64,000 bases of DNA from Isoperla grammatica (GCA_945910005.1 OX246744.1:43314157-43378156), one strand, 5' to 3'; shown: positions 1 to 9,904, counted from the stretch's first letter. Notes: generated by a model from the letters alone, not told the origin. Translations and numbers: made by a program.

Positions 1-297
1 TTCGTTAGGACTATAGTATATCTGTTGATTTTCTTTCAATTGGCGCGGTTGAAAGAGGCAGTAGATAATGACCTGAGATCGGTATGCGAATACTTTCGTT
101 GGGACTAGTATATCTGTTGATTTTCTTTCAATTGGCGCGGTTGAAAGGGGCAGTAGACAATTACCTGAGATCGATATGCGAATACTTTCGTTGGGACTAG
201 TATATCTGTTGATTTTCTTTCAATTGGCACGGTTGAAAGGGGCAGTAGACAATGACATCGTTATACGAATACTTTCGTTGAGACTAGTATATGATAT
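1..297. repeat. 92-bp tandem repeat derived from a MITE 3' end
   Basis: Three head-to-tail units of 92 bp plus partial ends. Each starts near tatctgttgattttctttc (19, 111, 203) and ends with gaatactttcgttgggac. The same unit forms the right-hand part of the elements at 2012-2315 and 20200-20598, and its final 18 bases are the inverse of their left terminus. The array probably continues to the left of the window. Confidence 0.85.
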
Positions 298-1418
298 GAT
301 TGTCGGGTTGTCACGGGGGTAAGGGGTGGTTGCATAGTGATGGAGGGGAGAGTCAAACTAAGAAAATCTCGTCTATAGCATGGTTTTAGTTCAGGGAACG
401 CGCCTCCGGCCTTATCATGTTGTGTTTATCAGAGAGCTAATCACGTACAACGTAACGAATGTAGGTTATTGCATCTTATTGGCCAACCTGTACATTCATT
501 GCCTCGACCATTGTTCCAATACAATCTTATCTAGCTGACTGTTGTATTGTGTTGTGTTGGGCAATACAGAACAGTGAATCCAGGAACTGTTGGCACAATT
601 GATTACAACTCCAACAGCACAGCATGGGTACTATGTCATTGTGCTTATACCGCTAGCCAACAAGTTTTAGACAAAAATAGCTTTAATAGAATGGAGACAC
701 TAATATTTTGGAATAATGTAGATTAGTCTGCAGAGCTTTTCAAGATCAAGAGATATTCTAAAAAATATGACGAAAAATTGTGTTTGTAAATTAGACGATC
801 TCAAAAATATCTTAAAATTTTCGGTTTGGTCCTGCGTTATACTTCTTTTTTCATCCATCTTTTGAGTTTTGATAATATCTAAGCCCGCATCGTTCCAATA
901 TTTTGATATTGGATGACATTTTAAAGATGCGAACACTCTTTTCGTGTTTTTCCATAATATGATCCCATAATTAATTAAAATATATTGTATCAATAAATAA
1001 ATAAATGAATGAATGAATGAATGAATTAATTAATTAATGAATGAATAACTTAATTAATTACAGAGATAATAATAAAAAATCCTTAGTTAATTATAAATTA
1101 ATGAAATAGCTAATTACAGATATAACAATATTTGAAAGTTATTAAATTAATTATATTTTATCTTATACAAACTCAAATCGCCCATGAGATCACTTTTTTA
1201 ATTTCTTCAAACGAGCTCAACACATCGTTAATGTTGCTTATTGCGAGTAATCCATTGACCCATTGTATATCTAAGAAACCGACAACCACTAAACTGTCTG
1301 ACCCGCCCACCACATAACAGCCTGACCTCATCACTGACCATTGAGGGCAGCCCCAGTTAACTAACTCATTGCTCTAATTGTTTCATATGATCGCGTGACA
1401 ATGTTGTCATCTTCACAG
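298..1418. other. Non-coding stretch upstream of CAP exon 1
   Basis: No exon with supported splice sites is seen here. The CAP gene needs a signal-peptide exon upstream, but none is recognisable in this stretch, so it is probably left of the window or too short to identify. The stretch holds an AT-rich simple repeat (about 985-1060) and otherwise unique-looking AT-rich DNA. A 97-codon open frame on the - strand (700-993) has no domain or cysteine pattern and is treated as chance. Confidence 0.6.
985..1060. repeat. AT-rich simple repeat (AATA/AATG/TTAA)n
   Basis: Runs of aaataaataaat, then gaatgaatgaatgaat, then ttaattaattaat form a degenerate tetranucleotide microsatellite. Confidence 0.85.
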
Positions 1419-1568
1419 AACGTGAAGATTCTGAGGAAGGGGGTGACCAGTGAAGATCAGGTGATGATCCTAGAAGCGCACAACCGCCTACGTCACAGGG
1501 TCGCTAAGGGGCAGGAGACCCAGGGCCGGCCAGGGCCGCAACCCCCCGCAGCAGACATGAGGAAGATG
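1419..1568 (+). CDS. CAP superfamily (venom allergen-like) protein, exon 1 of those visible
   Basis: Fifty in-frame codons bounded by an acceptor (ttgtcatcttcacag) and a donor (ATG then gtgaga), phase 0 at both ends. The translation carries the first CAP helix signature LEAHNRLRHRVA and ends PPAADMRKM, the Pro-Pro-Ala-x-x-Met-x-x-Met block that precedes the W/F-D-x-E-L-A helix in insect venom allergen 5/antigen 5-like proteins. The next exon begins FYDKELA in phase 0, exactly as the family needs. There is no initiator Met or signal peptide, so at least one 5' exon is missing from view. CAP proteins are secreted; insect members include salivary and venom proteins of varied or unknown function. 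Exon identity and borders are well supported; biological role is not. Confidence 0.88.
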
Positions 1569-1737
1569 GTGAGATATAGGCCTATTGGGAGGCGTAACAA
1601 GTGCACAGATCGTTGCGAGCGATCCGCCCAACGGTCACTCAATATTGGATACACACAAGTTTCAACAATAAGAATTCTTAAGTCTTTGCAAAACTATTTG
1701 ACTTCTTTGAAATCTTTATTTTTACAATAATAGTCGA

Positions 1738-1882
1738 TTTACAGCTACGCGTTGCGAGCGAAGCGAAGGCGCGAGCTCCAATCAGTGGCCGAGTTTGCTT
1801 GAAACTATTAACTTCTTTGCGTGAAACTCGGTCGCTGATTGGAGCTCGCGCCCTCGCTTCGCTCGCAACGCGTAGCTGTAAA
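1738..1882. mobile_element. Palindromic MITE (145 bp)
   Basis: The left arm tttacagctacgcgttgcg, continuing through gcgagctccaatcag, is the near-perfect inverse of the right arm ending cgcaacgcgtagctgtaaa. The arms are about 60 nt with a short AT-rich loop near 1805-1820. No coding capacity. A transcript would fold into a long hairpin. Confidence 0.85.
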
Positions 1883-2011
1883 CGTACCATAATAAGTAGT
1901 GCACTGCCTCCTCGATGGGGTTTCGGTGACTTCTAGCAGGCGGAGATCAGTGGCCGGAACGCTCGCAGCGCTGCAGTGTAGTCGTTTGTTGTACGCCTAC
2001 CTCGTATAGTT

Positions 2012-2315
2012 GTCCCAACGAAAGTATTCTGATGCTTACGACACAGCCGAGTCCAAGGTGACAACTTAATTTTTTACTCCGCTAATTGCTATCATCTAAC
2101 CTAAACAGGTCCATTGGGGATATTTTGAAACCTTCCGTTGCTTACCTGTAACGGTGGGTGTGGCCAAACCGCCTGTGCACTCGACTAAGCCGAACCATGC
2201 ATTTACGAATGTGTGAAAGAACGCCAGGTATCTGTTGGTTTTCTTTCAATTGGCGCGGTTGAAAGGGGCAGTAGACAATTACTTGAGATCGGTATGCGAA
2301 TACTTTCGTTGGGAC
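2012..2315. mobile_element. TIR element (MITE family 1, copy 1)
   Basis: Starts gtcccaacgaaagtattc and ends gaatactttcgttgggac, a perfect 18-bp terminal inverted repeat. The interior (tgtaacggtgggtgtggcc, aagccgaaccatgcattta) matches the copy at 20200-20598. The right third is one 92-bp unit, which is tandemly repeated in the other copy and at the window start. No transposase. No clear target duplication (the flanks share only tag). Confidence 0.85.
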
Positions 2316-2321
2316 TAGTAT

Positions 2322-2464
2322 ACAACATCTTCGGTAATGCTTCCGTCACGGGTGGGTGAGCGGCAGCCAACCAGCGGCCGTGGCTCATTCAAATACCTGC
2401 TCGGGTTGGCCGAGACCGTAAACACGTCATTGATTGATGACGCAAGCATTACCGAAGTTGCTGT
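2322..2464 (+). mobile_element. MITE family 2, copy 1 (143 bp)
   Basis: Imperfect terminal inverted repeats (cttcggtaatgcttccgtca at the left; gcaagcattaccgaagttg at the right). The full length matches, in inverse orientation, 19031-19173, including the interior cctgctcgggttggccgaga. Non-coding. Confidence 0.8.
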
Positions 2465-2534
2465 ACGACGACTTTACTACGTTTACCATTTAACATGCAA
2501 GCCGAGTACGGACTGGGACGTCTACTCTCTTTAC

Positions 2535-2640
2535 TATACATTGTTTGTTTTGCACTAGAAGTGATATACGAACGATAGGTTAAATTTATATTTACTGACT
2601 AACTGCTGAAAGCACTTCTAGTACAATACAAACAATATAT
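2535..2640. mobile_element. Small inverted-repeat element
   Basis: attgtttgttttgcactaga at the left pairs with acttctagtacaatacaaac at the right (about 25-bp imperfect terminal repeats, about 106 bp overall). A likely MITE relic; only one copy is seen in the window. Confidence 0.6.
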
Positions 2641-3385
2641 TTTATGTTTAATATTATCAAATAGAACTGAGGAAATCTGGATTTTAATTGGGCTACAAAA
2701 AAATATTCAAAAATACATCAAATCTTTATTTCTATATGTTTTTAATAAATCTAACGGATTTTTGCAAGTATAGTGAAAATGTGGCATTTTCAACAATATT
2801 AGCAATTATTGTCCGTACAATGTGTAGTCCTAGTCCTGACTGAGGTAATTCCAACGTCAGGAAAAAGTTTTCAGAATCAGAATTGTCCTGATTACATCAA
2901 TATGGCTGGAAATCCTACATCCATCCATCCATACAGTTGTTTGGTGTGATAACCTCATGCAAGTCTCATGCAACACTAGGCAGCTCTTGCAACGCATCAT
3001 ACCGGCAGCTCTACTCTCGCAAATGATAAGATAAGAATTATTGATTGATAAGAAATACCGCTTGAGCGTCTTATGACTTTTGCCATAGACGTTACTAATA
3101 AACTCCAATCATAACTGATGACGAAGGCTGCTGTTGTTTGTAGCTTACAAATAATATAAAGACGATGAGAAATCAGCCTAAAATCAAAAGTGTTATGCAT
3201 TGTACTTATATTATCTATTCCTTAAATGGTGTCGTAAAACAAATTTGTTAAGAAAGACAATAGTTTAGAATTGTTATTTTTCACTAAAATAAATTCTTGA
3301 ATTGGGGTGTAGCAGTTTTCGTACCAGTAATGGTTCTAGCAGCTATGATGTGATAGACCTTGAATCTAGCGGTCAGGAAGGAGAT

Positions 3386-4290
3386 AATTGACGAGTGGTG
3401 ATTTACCCGCCCCCTGACGTCACGAAGGAACGTGACAAATCCGCGAACTGTTACGCTTTCACGCGCTTAATGTACACCACTTATCTCGTTATAGCTGTTA
3501 TAATATTCACTTTTCAGGTATAACCTATAGGAAAGCGTAGTTAGTTCACATCCCAGTGGTCAATATAAAGGTTAGTTAAAAATTATAGACCCAGTAGTTA
3601 ACTTGTTATAACAATTCGCGCATCAAAAGGATAAAATGAGCAACGCGTGATTTGTTTTTTCAACTTCAATTGGCGAAAAACTAATGATCGGATTTTGACG
3701 AGAGTCTCTTTAGCATGTGTTCAAATAATGTGAGACAAAAAACAAATAAACTTTCTAGATAGCCATTGCTCAGAACGAAAATTCATAGCATGCAATAATA
3801 TGCAGGTTGTAGCGGTTGGGCCTCAAAAGTAGCGGTTTTGACCGTGAAACTAAGCACCTTGCATGTTAGTGCATGCTATGAATTTTCGTTCTGGGCATTT
3901 TCTATCTAAAAAGTTTATTTGCTTACTGTCTCACATTATTGGTACGTATTCTTAAGAAACTCTCGTCCAAATCCGATCATCAGTTTTTCGCCAGTTGAAG
4001 TTGAAAAAACAAAACACACCTTGCTAATTTTATCCTCTTCAGTGCGTGAATTGTTATAACAAGTTAACTACTTCGTCTATAATTTTGAAATAACCTTTAT
4101 ATTGACCACTGGTATGTGAACTTATTATGTTTTCCACGTAATATCTTAAAAATGAATATTATACCAGCTAGAACGAGATAAGTGTGGATGTGTTTTGCGT
4201 GGATCCGTCCGGACAGTAGAGACTTTTCCCAACTGCTAGTCACGTGACACAGTACTCGGCGCAAGCTCCGCCTATCACCACTCGTCAATT
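3386..4290. mobile_element. Foldback element with about 400-bp imperfect inverted arms
   Basis: The left end aattgacgagtggtgat is the inverse of the right end atcaccactcgtcaatt. Complementarity continues inward: ccagtggtcaatataaaggt pairs with acctttatattgaccactgg, gttaacttgttataacaatt with its inverse near 4055, and cagaacgaaaattcatagca with tgctatgaattttcgttctg. The loop is only about 70-80 nt, near 3800-3870. No open frame. A Foldback-type or long-TIR non-autonomous DNA transposon is most likely. Confidence 0.85.
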
Positions 4291-4436
4291 GCTCGACTGG
4301 ACTGTGCTCTAGGGGTGTACCAAGAAAACTACCTAAAAGGTTGGTGTAAACTCCCGCGGAACTCCACTGTAAAAACACACTCTTCGAACAGGAGGAAAGG
4401 AGACAGGGACAGGTGAAAACGACAGCGTCAAGAGTA

Positions 4437-5940
4437 AGGTTCAAGGCCAGGTAAAGGTCAAGTTCACCTGTACGTCTCCAAGGTCATCACACACGTGTGT
4501 TTACAGTTCTACGATAAGGAGCTGGCTAGGGGGGCGCAGAAGTGGACCAATGAATGCGTCTTGGAGCATGATGACGCGGACAAGCGGCAGGTGGCGAGGT
4601 CCAAGGTCGGGTCAATGACAAGGCTGTCTGTTCACAGTTCTACGATAAGGAGCTGGCTAGGAGGGCGCAGAAGTGGACCAATGAGTGCGTCTTGGAGCAT
4701 GATGACGCGGACAAGCGGCAGGTGGCGAGGTCCAAGGTCAGGTCAATGACAAGGCTGTCTGTTCACAGTTCTACGATAAGGAGCTGGCCAGGAGGGCGCA
4801 GAAGTGGACCAATGAATGCGTCTTGGAGCATGATGACGCGGACAAGCGGCAGGTGGCGAGGTTCAAGGTCAGGTCAATGACAAGGCTGTCTGTTCACAGT
4901 TCTACGATAAGGAGCTGGATAGGAGGGCGCAGAAGTGGACCAATGAATGCGTCTTGGAGCATGATGACGCAGACAGGGGGCGAGGTACAAGGTCAGGTCA
5001 ATGACAAGGCTGTCTGTTCACAGTTCTACGATAAGGAGCTGGCCAGGAGGGCGCAGAAGTGGACCAATGAATGCGTCTTGGAGCATGATGACGCAGACAA
5101 GCGGCAGGTGGCGAGGTACAAGGTCAGGTCAATGACAAGGCTGTCTGTCCACAGTTCTACGATAAGGAGCTGGCTAGGAGGGCGCAGAAGTGGACCAATG
5201 AATGCGTCTTGGAGCATGATGACGCAGACAAGCGGCAGGTGGCGAGGTTCAAGGTCAGGTCAATGACAAGGCTGTCTGTTCACAGTTCTACGATAAGGAG
5301 CTGGCTAGGAGGGCGCAGAAGTGGACCAATGAATGCGTCTTGGAGCATGATGACGCGGACAAGCGGCAGGTGGCGAGGTTCAAGGTCAGGTCAATGACAA
5401 GGCTGTCTGTTCACAGGTCTACGATAAGGAGCTGGCTAGGAGGGCGCAGAAGTGGACCAATGAATGCGTCTTGGAGCATGATGACGCAGACAAGCGGCAG
5501 GTGGCGAGGTTCAAGGTCAGGTCAATGACAAGGCTGTCTGTTCACAGTTCTACGATAAGGAGCTGGCTAGGAGGGCGCAGAAGTGGACCAATGAATGCGT
5601 CTTGGAGCATGATGACGCGGACAAGCGGCAGGTGGCGAGGTCCAAGGTCAGGTCAATGACAAGGCTGTCTGTTCACAGTTGTACGATAAGGAGCTGGCTA
5701 GGAGGGCGCAGAAGTGGACCAATGAATGCGTCTTCGAGCATGATGACGCAGACAAGCGGCAGGTGGCGAGGTTCAAGGTCAGGTCAATGACAAGGCTGTC
5801 TGTTCACAGTTCTACGATAAGGAGCTGGCTAGGAGGGCGCAGAAGTGGACCAATGAATGCGTCTTGGAGCATGATGACGCGGACAAGCGGCAGGTGGCGA
5901 GGTCCAAGGTCAGGTCAATGACAAGGCTGTCTGTTCACAG
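4437..5940 (+). repeat. 131-bp tandem array carrying the 3' splice site and 5' part of CAP exon 2
   Basis: Acceptor-plus-exon starts (cacag then TTCTACGATAAGG) recur at 4507, 4638, 4769, 4900, 5024, 5155, 5286, 5417, 5548, 5679 and 5810, with the intact exon at 5941. The spacing is 131 bp except one unit of 124 bp (7-bp deletion near 4974). The first copy has a diverged acceptor (gtgtgtttacag). Each unit holds 33 codons in phase 0 (FYDKELARRAQKWTNECV onward to RQVARFK), then 32 nt of intron-like sequence beginning gtcaggtca. The junction lies in aggttca, which occurs both in the upstream intron (4437-4443) and in the exon (6031-6037). Apparent open frames on either strand inside the array are by-products of the repeat. 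Confidence 0.93.
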
Positions 5941-6170
5941 TTCTACGATAAGGAGCTGGCTAGGAGGGCGCAGAAGTGGACCAATGAATGCGTCTTCGAG
6001 CATGATGACGCAGACAAGCGGCAGGTGAAGAGGTTCAGAGTAGGCCAGAACCTCTACACTTCTAAGACGACCTTGGACACCGATGATGGGAAGCCAGACT
6101 GGAACCAGGCCATACAGGCTTGGTACGACGAGGTGTCCATCTTTAATAAGGCGCTGGTCAACAAGTTCAA
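5941..6170 (+). CDS. CAP superfamily protein, exon 2 (intact copy)
   Basis: The last and only complete copy of the exon whose 5' part is amplified upstream. It opens at an acceptor (ctgtctgttcacag) in phase 0 and closes at TTC AA|gtaagt in phase 2; 230 nt. It encodes FYDKELARRAQKW, CVFEHD (first cavity His), VGQNLY and WYDEV (cavity Glu). In most CAP proteins the VGQNLY block reads GEN, so one Glu of the cavity tetrad appears as Gln, a variation seen in some insect members. Reading into the intron meets a stop at once (AAG TAA), so the donor is needed. The joint AA|G to exon 3 restores a Lys codon. Confidence 0.9.
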
Positions 6171-6626
6171 GTAAGTCTGCATTGGTGACTCTGCCAGTCG
6201 GAGAGGTGCCAAAATGGGGCTTTGCACTGCCACATTCTCCCACTCGCAGCGCCAGCGTAGTGCCAGCCCTCAGACAAGGTCTACTTGATCTCCGCATAAC
6301 TTAGCCATGAAAAAAGGGCTGATTTACCCATCCAGGAGGCTCTGGACTTGAGCTCGAACTATGGTGGCGCTACTTCTATTCCAATGTCTTTGGCAAAATG
6401 CTGCCATCACAGCCTGCTGGATGGGTCAAGTAGACCTTGTCCGCGCTGATTTACCCATCCAGCAGGTCATGGATTTGGGCTTGGACGGTGGTGGCGCATT
6501 CTACGTCAAGCTTTGCGTGCAAAGCCCCATTAGGTCTTCCACATTCCGTTTCCTCCTTTTAAACCTGCCCTACGCATTTTCTTACTTGTTCCATTCCTCC
6601 AATCAATTCCCGGCGTCATATGACTT

Positions 6627-6775
6627 AGGGCCGGTCTTACAATATCCTTATAAGAACGTTATTTGTAGCAATTAAGCAATTTGGAGGATTTTAAGAGTTT
6701 TGATTGGTGGTTGCCATGGAGAAAACAAGCTATTCGACGAATAAGTAGTTATTAGGACATTGTAAGACTGGACCT
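6627..6775 (+). mobile_element. MITE family 3, copy 1
   Basis: Left terminus agggccggtcttacaat and right terminus attgtaagactggacct form a TIR. Flanking tta on both sides suggests a 3-bp target duplication, as in PIF/Harbinger-type elements. The interior (tttgattggtggttgccatgg, ttcgacgaataagtagttatt in part) is shared with 11008-11153 and, inverted and diverged, with 15064-15195. Confidence 0.85.
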
Positions 6776-6779
6776 TAGG

Positions 6780-6940
6780 GTCAAATGCATAGTCGTTCCT
6801 CACGTGCTCCTCAACTCAGCCTTTCTTTGGAGTCCCCAGTGACCAATCACAGAGCAATCCTCATTGCAATGCTGCTCTGTGATTGGTGATTGGGTGAATC
6901 TGAGGATAGGCTGGGATGAGGAACGACTTTGCATTTTGAC
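6780..6940. mobile_element. Inverted-repeat MITE (161 bp)
   Basis: gtcaaatgcatagtcgttcc at the left pairs with gaacgactttgcattttgac at the right. An inner palindrome (gaccaatcacagagca / tgctctgtgattggt) extends the hairpin. It lies directly next to the family 3 element, so one may have inserted beside the other. Confidence 0.75.
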
Positions 6941-7432
6941 ACTTAGTTTTCGAGTACGCCGTTAAAAACAGTTATAATTCAAATATGTATAATTTAATTT
7001 ATGCAATTTATTGTTGCAACACATCTTTCACAACATAACCTTATTTGCCACTGACAGTTAGCATAAAACAGATTAATTATCGGTAGACTGGTTATTGTAG
7101 GTTACATTAAACACAGGTTGAAAGAACACTGTTGTAGGTTACAATAATGAATGACATACTTTGTACACAGGTTGTAAGATAGATCATACAAGCAAGATAC
7201 ACACTCGTGACATTTTATCACTGTCGCCTGTAAGAATTGTTTTCGTTGATCAATTTCTTGAACTGGAATTCCATGGTTAATTATTGTACACCTTTAGGAT
7301 AGAAGTTGTGAAAAATTGATTTAAAAATTTCAATTTCTTCATACTTTGTACCTGAATGTATAAGACTAGACTCTTGTTTGTACGGATCATGTTTATTATG
7401 ATGTAACTAACTCTGTTATTAACGTGTTTATT

Positions 7433-7525
7433 AGATTATCTTAGTTGTAAGTAACATTGTTTTAGATTAGCTTAGTTGTAAGTAACATTGTTTTAGATTA
7501 GCTTAGTTGTAAGTAACATTGTTTT
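7433..7525. repeat. 31-bp tandem triplicate
   Basis: Three near-identical 31-bp units, each agattagcttagttgtaagt followed by aacattgtttt. Intronic minisatellite; no exon edge is involved. Confidence 0.9.
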
Positions 7526-7894
7526 CTCATAATCTCATGTAATATAATGTTATTTAACCGTAAACCAATTCGTTTTACTCTATCAAGAATTTCACACTTT
7601 AATTTAATTTGTACCTATTTCATTTCTCAATTATTCTTTCTTGTTCTTGATTTTTTGTATAGTACAGTAGTTTGTTTTGTTTTTGTTGTTATTGTTATTT
7701 ACGATTTCATTAATATTAATTGTTTGCATAGTCTAGTTTTGTTTAAGGTCCTCTTTTGTACATCAGTTTTTATAACTTTAAATAAATAAATTAATTAATT
7801 ATTATCTTCTTGCAGAGCGGAAGCACATTTCGGATTAAAGAATAAATGTACGTGATGTTATTGTGTCATCCTAGTAAACAATGTCGGTTGACAG

Positions 7895-8168
7895 GATTCC
7901 TCCGCGCACGATGATTGGCCACTACACCCAGCTGGTGTGGGCGGATACCTACCTAGTGGGGGCCGGGTATATCTACTATCAGGAGCTCAACTCCAAGTGG
8001 TACACCAAGCTGTACACCTGCAACTACGGTCCTACCGGCAACTACGTAGACAGTCCCATGTACCTGATAGGTCCTGCCTGCTCCAAGTGTCCTGCAGGAT
8101 GCAAGAAGGACTCTAAATACAACGGACTGTGCACCATAGAGCAGAGATCTCACTGTCAGATCATTTAG
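7895..8168 (+). CDS. CAP superfamily protein, last exon with stop
   Basis: Acceptor ttgacag, then one base completing Lys, followed by IPPRTMIGHYTQLVWADT: the CAP1 signature with the second cavity His (GHYTQLVW). CNYGPTGNY follows, the CAP2 signature (C-N/D-Y-x-P-x-G-N). The tail has SKCPAGCKKDSKYNGLC, a short cysteine-rich extension as in insect antigen 5-like proteins, then HCQII and TAG at 8166-8168. With exons 1 and 2 the visible protein is about 217 residues, close to a full CAP domain without its signal peptide. The end of this exon is itself tandemly duplicated downstream. Confidence 0.92.
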
Positions 8169-8558
8169 CACTTGTGGAGTGTCCTAGCACAGTCCCTGAT
8201 AGGTCCTGCCTGCTCCAAGTGTCCTGCAGGATGCAAGAAGGACTCTAAGTACAACGGACTGTGCACTATGGATAGGGGATCTAACTGTCAGATCATTTAG
8301 CACTTGTGGAGTGTCCTAGCACAGTCAGGACGTGCCTGCTCCAAGTATCCTGCAGGATGCAAGAAGGACTCTAAATACAACGGACTGTACACCGTAGACC
8401 GGGGGTCTCACTGTCAGATCATTTAGCACTTGTGGAGTGTCCTAGCACAGTCAGGTCCTGCTTGCTCCAAGTGTCCTGCAGGATGCAAGAAGGTCTCTAA
8501 ATACCGTTGTATTTAGACAACTCATTGTCAGATCATTTAGCATCTGAGGATTGCTAAC
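8071..8558 (+). repeat. About 122-132-bp array carrying the CAP C-terminus, stop codon and early 3' UTR
   Basis: Copies begin near 8071, 8203, 8328 and 8454. The second reads GPACSKCPAGCKKDSKYNGL followed by CTMDRGSNCQII and a stop. The third changes a tail Cys codon (tgtgcacc to tgtacacc). The fourth is degenerate and truncated. The copy 1/copy 2 junction (cacagtccctgatagg) fits a join at cagtccc, present in the exon as cagtcccatgtacctgatag. Only the first copy is contiguous with the exon's open frame; the others lie after its stop. Confidence 0.9.
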
Positions 8559-8703
8559 TGGTGTTATCTGCTGGGCTGTGTTGGCAGGGCAGTAGTAACT
8601 CTCATTGAAAGCGGAGAGGTTATCTGGGTGCTATACGCCTTCCCATTTTTTGATTATGTTTTAAGTGAATTTTATTTTTATTCTATTAATCAAGGGTTAC
8701 ATG

Positions 8704-9164
8704 CAGGCGCGGACTGGCTAGGGATGCCGGGATGCGATCGCATCCCGGGTCCCTGGGCAAATCCGGGCCCTTTGGCAGTCCGGCCCCCCGGGCTGCCCCC
8801 AGAAAGTTCCTATGATGTGAATACTTCTCTGTGTATTGCTAAAAAAATCTTAACCCCACTCTATAAGTATTATTTTGAAATTAAAATTGAATTTGTTGTA
8901 ATATTTATTGTAAATATTCAATGTAATTAATTGAATATAATTGAAATTATTTTGCTACATGGTAGGGTGGCCTCTGTTAATCGCGCCTTAAAATCGCTTT
9001 TTAGGCCATAAAATTCAATGCAACCCTAAAAATTTGTTTCTGCCTTCGGCGTATTTGCCTCCGGCGGCTGGGGCTTTGCCCCAGACCCCAGCTGCGCCAC
9101 GCCACCTCGTGCGGGCCCCGCCGAAACCCAGCATCCCGGGCCTTTTTATTCCAGTCCACCCCTG
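8704..9164. mobile_element. hAT-like non-autonomous element (461 bp)
   Basis: Left end caggcgcggactgg and right end ccagtccacccctg are imperfect terminal inverted repeats. Inside them gatgccgggatgcg mirrors cagcatcccgggcc. The flanks gttacatg and gttacatt match at 7 of 8 positions, fitting the 8-bp duplication typical of hAT transposons. GC-rich ends with an AT-rich centre; no transposase frame. Confidence 0.75.
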
Positions 9165-9822
9165 GTTACATTAATGCACAGTTTAATACGTTTTATATTC
9201 ATTTGGACAAGTATGAGGCTTGATGTTGATGCCACTCTCTGAGATCACAAAGATCATTAGTGTATCAATGAAAATGTAAACTCGCATTAATTACTAAAAC
9301 TATGACATACCAAAGGCATTTATTTGTATTTGTGAATAAATTATTATATAAAATAAGTTAGATATTAATTAAGTTATTAAGTAATAGTAGTGTAGGCGAC
9401 AATTTTCTATTTAAATTTAAATTTAGACAATATTATTTTAAACGTCTGAATTACTTTGTATTATGTAGTTAGACAACTTTATTCTTGCATTTATGTTCTA
9501 ACTCTAGTCTAGAGAGATTAAACTATTTACAGCAGCTATTCATACTTCTGCTTGTAATAAACACGTTAAAACGAAGTATAGCTTTTATTACAATGTAAGC
9601 TGCTATTGCTGTGATTTGAATCCATTACAAAACATACTTTTCGAAATTTGTTTAGTAACTTGAAAATGTATGGCTATCGTACTAGAATATTGTACACATG
9701 TTTTAGACAACCTTTAAATATTTACCTCAGATTTTTTACATAATTTGTAAATAGAACATTAAAAAACTATTATTTGTGTATAGTATATTACAAAATGATA
9801 AGGTTTAATAAATATGCGTTGT

Positions 9823-9841
9823 AATAATAATAATAATAATA

Positions 9842-9903
<62 letters not shown>
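9823..9903. repeat. (AAT)n followed by (ATT)n self-complementary microsatellite
   Basis: Seven or so aat triplets turn into about twenty att triplets, giving a tract that can fold on itself. Confidence 0.9.

Positions 9904-9904
<1 letters not shown>

Larger units (their letters stand above)
1569..5940 (+). other. CAP intron 1, filled with transposon relics and an exon-edge array
   Basis: Donor gtgaga at 1569; the acceptor paired with the intact exon 2 is at 5939-5940. Inside are a palindromic MITE (1738-1882), a TIR element with a 92-bp tail (2012-2315), a 143-bp MITE (2322-2464), a small inverted-repeat element (2535-2640), a 0.9-kb foldback element (3386-4290) and the 131-bp array (4437-5940). 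The stretches 2641-3385 and 4291-4436 show no exon or recognisable element. Confidence 0.75.
6171..7894 (+). other. CAP intron 2
   Basis: Donor gtaagtctgc, acceptor tgtcggttgacag at 7882-7894. It contains a TIR MITE (6627-6775), an abutting inverted-repeat element (6780-6940), a 31-bp triplicate (7433-7525) and otherwise T-rich unique sequence. No supported exon. Confidence 0.75.

Noticed and set aside
700..993. 97-codon open frame on the - strand
   Set aside because: No domain, signal peptide or splice context; composition is that of AT-rich non-coding DNA.
4495..5921. Overlapping 62- to 147-codon frames in the CAP array as separate genes
   Set aside because: They read exon sequence in the wrong frame through repeated intron pieces; the correct frame is shown by the joint with 5941-6170.
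7547..7789. 80-codon hydrophobic open frame
   Set aside because: It lies in the T-rich end of a CAP intron, and hydrophobicity follows from T-rich codons.
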